This document shows positions 60,801 through 64,000 of a stretch of DNA of 64,000 nt, one piece after another. Under the pieces are notes generated by a model. It was not told the origin of the DNA. It saw nothing but the letters and a program-made list of their open reading frames with translations, and did no database searches. Position 1 is the stretch's first letter, and each line of letters starts with the position of its first letter. Origin of the DNA: Austropuccinia psidii (taxonomy: Eukaryota; Basidiomycota; Pucciniomycetes; Pucciniales; Sphaerophragmiaceae). The stretch spans positions 18,390,499 through 18,454,498 of the forward strand of contig JALGQZ010000015.1 of NCBI GenBank assembly GCA_023105745.1, read 5' to 3'. The position numbers and the translations under genes are program-made.

Positions 60801-61240
60801 GCAACAATTTCTTTGCTCTTGCTGAGAAAATATATGAATTTATTTTGGTTAACTACAACAATAGGTAGGCTTTATGGTGAAGGAAAATCAAATTTCAACA
60901 TACTTAGTTACCAATTGCCTAAAAATAATACTGGAACCAATAATGAAATTTGGTGGAAGAAGTGGCTTTATGGTAGAAAATATTTGAAGGGTCAATTCAA
61001 AATGATAATAAGAAGAAGAATGTATTAAAAATATAATTATGAGAAGGGAAGTAAATTTATTGAATTTTGTGCCTTGTGAAATCATATATAGTTTCTTTAG
61101 TTTCCTACATAGGCTCATCATGCCTTCATGAAGGTGCTCATGCTGTATTGAAAAAGAAAATATTAAATAACAACAATTCGTGTGAAATTTTCCTAGAAAT
61201 AATTCCCAATTCCACCTCAAAAATTCATATGAGTGTATGC
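57815..61240. other. No identifiable gene
   Basis: Mixed AT-rich sequence. One minus-strand frame at 60231-60031 is Cys/His-rich (PYKCDHNMTLF, LCDSCSCFGKFKKL, NCHRHCRNYKNH), which recalls a zinc-binding region, but it is only 66 codons and isolated. Plus frame 60777-61028 (contains NEIWWKKWLYGRKYLKGQF) is also unassigned. Confidence 0.3.
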
Positions 61241-61249
61241 AGTTGTCAA

Positions 61250-62430
61250 TCAATTCTCTATTATTTTACAGTTTCCCCTTGTGTTCCATGTACATTTATT
61301 TCATTGGTGGACAACCAGGGCATTTGGAAAATTCATTAGCTGTTTTAATCCCATGAAGACCTGTAGATGCACATGGGAATATTATTCATACTTGCATACA
61401 AGTTTAAGATATGTTAAGATTTATATATCAAAATATTTCAATGGGATTTCCCTCTGTACCACCCCATAAATTGGATTTTACTAATAGAAATCTGGGGAAT
61501 TCAACCATTTAATTGGCTGTTTCTTGGTTTTCTGAGTGCATTTATAGAAAAATATTAATTACACTTTAGTGAAAGTGCAATAATTTTGAAGCCCTATATC
61601 TCAAATTTTCTCAAGAGGTTCCCACTGTGCTACCATGTATATTGATTTTTTAGTGAAAGACCATGCCATTTGAAAAATGAATTTACAGTCTTTTACCTCA
61701 ATAGGAAAATTTTTCTCATCAGAGAATGATCTGTTCTACTTTCATAGAACTGTAATAACTTCAAAGCCTTACATCTGATAATATTTTTTTGTCTGCCCCC
61801 ACATACATTGATTATTTATAAATAACCATGGAATTTGACCAATCAATTGGAGGTTTTTCACTTTTCTGTGTAAATTTTTATTTCCAAGGGCAATATCAGT
61901 TACAGCTGCATAGAAGTGTAACAATTTTGAAGGCTCATATCTCAAAGGTTTCCCCCAGTGCCACCATATACATTCATTTTTGTTGGTTGACAACCATGGA
62001 ATTTGGAAAATTAGTTAGTTTCCTTTCAACTCCATGAAGAGATGTTTTGTGCTCATGCAAAGACCTGTTATACTTTCATGAAAGACTAAGAGCTCTAAAG
62101 TCTCATATCTTAACATTTTTGTAAGAGGTTTCCACCTGCACTTCCATGTACAGTGGTGGTTTTATGAAGAAACTAGGAATTTGGACAGTTAACTGGGTGT
62201 GTCCAAACACCCTGAGCAAACCCAAATGACCAGGACAAGACCTTTTATTCTTTCATGCATACATAATAATTTTGAATTGTCATTTCTCAACATTTTCTAA
62301 GGATATTTCCCCTTTTTTTGCAGCATACATCAGTTGATATTAATGCAAAATTATGCCATTTGGAAAGATACATTATGGTTTTCCAATTCCCTTAAAATAT
62401 CTGTTATTCTTTTTACAAATATCTACAGCA
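61250..62430. repeat. Satellite-like array, 165-183 nt unit, about 7 copies
   Basis: A block resembling GTTTCCCCCTGTGCCACCAT, followed by ACATTGATTTTTG, ACAACCATGGAATTTGG and AACTCCATGAAGACCTG, recurs. GTTTCCC-type anchors read near 61271, 61447, 61618, 61784, 61948, 62128 and 62308, so steps are about 165-180 nt. Other marks keep the same phase, for example TCATATCTCAA about 20 nt before the anchor and CTTTCATGAAAG-type text about 60 nt before it. Copies are diverged. The short frames inside (61233-61469, 61828-62037) are chance. Confidence 0.8.
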
Positions 62431-62439
62431 CTCAGGAAG

Positions 62440-64000
62440 ATTTATTCAATATTCAAAAATGGATGAATTCAATTAAAAACACATGAAACAGGATGATGTT
62501 GCCATAGCTGAATTTCTACATAGGTTTTTGGATCTTGTCTATTCTCTGTGTCCTAATGCCACCATAAATAAGGCTCTAAATGATTTCAAAGGTCCCTTCT
62601 GGGTCAATTATTGGATAGATCTGTACAATGGCTGGGACTTGCAGATAAAGTGGGTCTTTTTCATCACATATGAATGCCTGCATACTGTACTTTAAGAGAG
62701 CTTGATTTCATTCTTTCACAGATGAGTGATTGTCCAAAAATGTATTGATTCATTACCAGAATTATCTGGTCAGTACTTGGTAGCTTTGAGGTATCCTCTG
62801 ATATTTCTATTTCTTACACTAATTGAAATTGGAATAGTGAAAAATGAGATTTTATTGAGCTGAATGAGGTCCTTTTTTCCATATGACCTGATATATATTG
62901 TTCCACTGGGCCAAAGATTTCATCCTGACTTCAGTTAATATAGCAAAGTAAGATATCAATTGAGAGTAAACCATTAAAAATTGCATTTCAAATGATGGGA
63001 AGATGGGCTTTATGTGGATGAAAATATTGACATACATTTGAACTCAAATTCATTTTTCAGAAAAGATAAAAAAAATGGTTTCAATTTGAAGTAATTACAC
63101 TGCAAAGAGGATTTTCATCAACAATGCCCCTACATTCAATAGGGAGATCTCTGCAAGGAGCTTATAATAGCCTCAATTGAATTTTTTCTATTTATATTTC
63201 AAATATAGATACATAACATGGAAATTGCAACAAGTAGGATTAACATGTTAATTAAATATTTGCAATATTGATTAATCTTTTTTTAGTAGACAAATGATAT
63301 CACCAATGCTATCTAAAAATAAATAGGAATTTTTCCAAAAAATGAGGTATTCTGATATAGTATGGTTGAATGAGTAACTGAGAATTATTCAGGGACATCA
63401 TTGGACCAATTTGACAAGATTTATAGCAACCTGATAGCACTAATCTGTGTGGTATAAATATGCATCAGGATATATATATCACATTTGAAAAATTGAGTCT
63501 CAAGTTGACTTGAGTGATTCTTTGGGCTTATTTAGGTTGACCATTTGGGAATTGCAGCCAATCTTACATTGTTAATTGATAAATAAACATGAGTTTGAGA
63601 TTGAAAAAATCTTGCAGTTACACTAAGTATATAAGTTTAAATACTCAGAAAAATTGTTCTATAAACTCAATTATTCATTGCTAAAATACAAATATTCTCC
63701 TAAGGAGTAAAACTGTAGATGCAATAAAAGCCCAGATGCTTGAGCTGTGATAATAACCAAAATCAAGTAAATATAAATTCTGTTAGTTCTAACAGTGACA
63801 CAGAAATGACCCAACTCTCCTTAATACCAATTAAAAAGTAATACAAATCCTACATATTGATAACTTATAATGACTTTCTGGAAAGTGACAGGAAATATTC
63901 TTGTCTTTATCTATCTTGAAATAAGTGGAACTCATTAAATTTTCTGGGATTTTCTTTTCAAAAAAGAAGGGAATGTGTTAATTGAGCAGCTCCTGGTTCA
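62440..64000. other. No identifiable gene
   Basis: AT-rich sequence. The plus frame 62483-62695 (contains IAEFLHRFLDLVYSLCPNAT) reads like protein but has no known motif and no neighbours in frame. Confidence 0.35.

Noticed and set aside
1..64000. tRNA or rRNA genes and telomere-type repeats
   Set aside because: I looked for T-loop words such as GGTTCGA or GGTTCAA with acceptor pairing, and for TTAGGG runs, and found none that fit.

Overview
The window is AT-rich, CpG-depleted eukaryotic DNA built almost entirely from decayed mobile elements, tandem repeats and low-complexity A/T tracts. I found no intact gene that I can name, no tRNA or rRNA, no bacterial operon and no CRISPR. The protein relics (two kinds of Ty3/gypsy gag-pol, a hAT transposase, a Tnp2/CACTA-like transposase, a Tet-like 2OG-Fe(II) oxygenase and a SNF2 helicase) fit a large, repeat-bloated basidiomycete genome. 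The pol and Tnp2 relics look to me most like families of rust fungi (Pucciniales), with Austropuccinia psidii as best guess. That assignment is recalled family resemblance, not a database result. CG dinucleotides are scarce (three in the first 900 bases), and many lost codons are those expected from methyl-CpG decay (CGA to TGA, CGT to TGT).

Layout. 1-4100: no nameable gene; weak 34-nt repeats and some minus-strand disordered-protein frames. 4100-4640: GC-richer tandem array with a period of about 100-120 nt. 4890-7342: Ty3/gypsy chromovirus pol relic (protease, RT, integrase, chromodomain) with a large internal deletion, followed by a candidate 2.6-kb LTR (7339-9943) and a leader-like segment. 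10140-13075: a dispersed repeat (R1) present as two facing copies around a T-rich/A-rich inverted core. 13250-13905: a 37-nt minisatellite. 14800-16460: a SNF2 ATPase relic in which motifs of both helicase lobes can be read. 17440-17870: an unnamed minus-strand relic.

17990-29530 is bounded by two similar blocks of ATGCCAT-type short repeats. Between them lie AATT-rich arrays, the Tet-like oxygenase relic (19337-20240), an unnamed Ser/Asn/Pro-rich frame (22840-23454) and a hAT transposase relic (26440-28470). 30930-32216 is a Tnp2-like transposase relic, followed by LTR-like sequence (to about 34019) and a second Ty3/gypsy element: gag, zinc knuckle and protease (34300-37260), two copies of an unnamed linker domain (37440-37744 and 38940-39220), more coding debris, then a second RT relic (44080-45080) that runs into another R1 copy. 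45.6-64 kb is mostly gene-free apart from a 20-bp hairpin at 46295-46358, a slightly GC-richer stretch at 50.3-52.2 kb, another R1 copy (57300-57814, reversed) and a satellite-like array of about 175 nt x 7 at 61250-62430.

The relics do not form a pathway. They look like a graveyard in which elements inserted next to and into one another, then decayed by C-to-T change, indels and internal deletion. The most interesting points are the oxygenase of the TET/JBP class inside a CpG-depleted transposon landscape, the R1 foldback family, and the repeated linker domain between protease and RT of the second retroelement. All boundaries of relics are approximate, read by eye.
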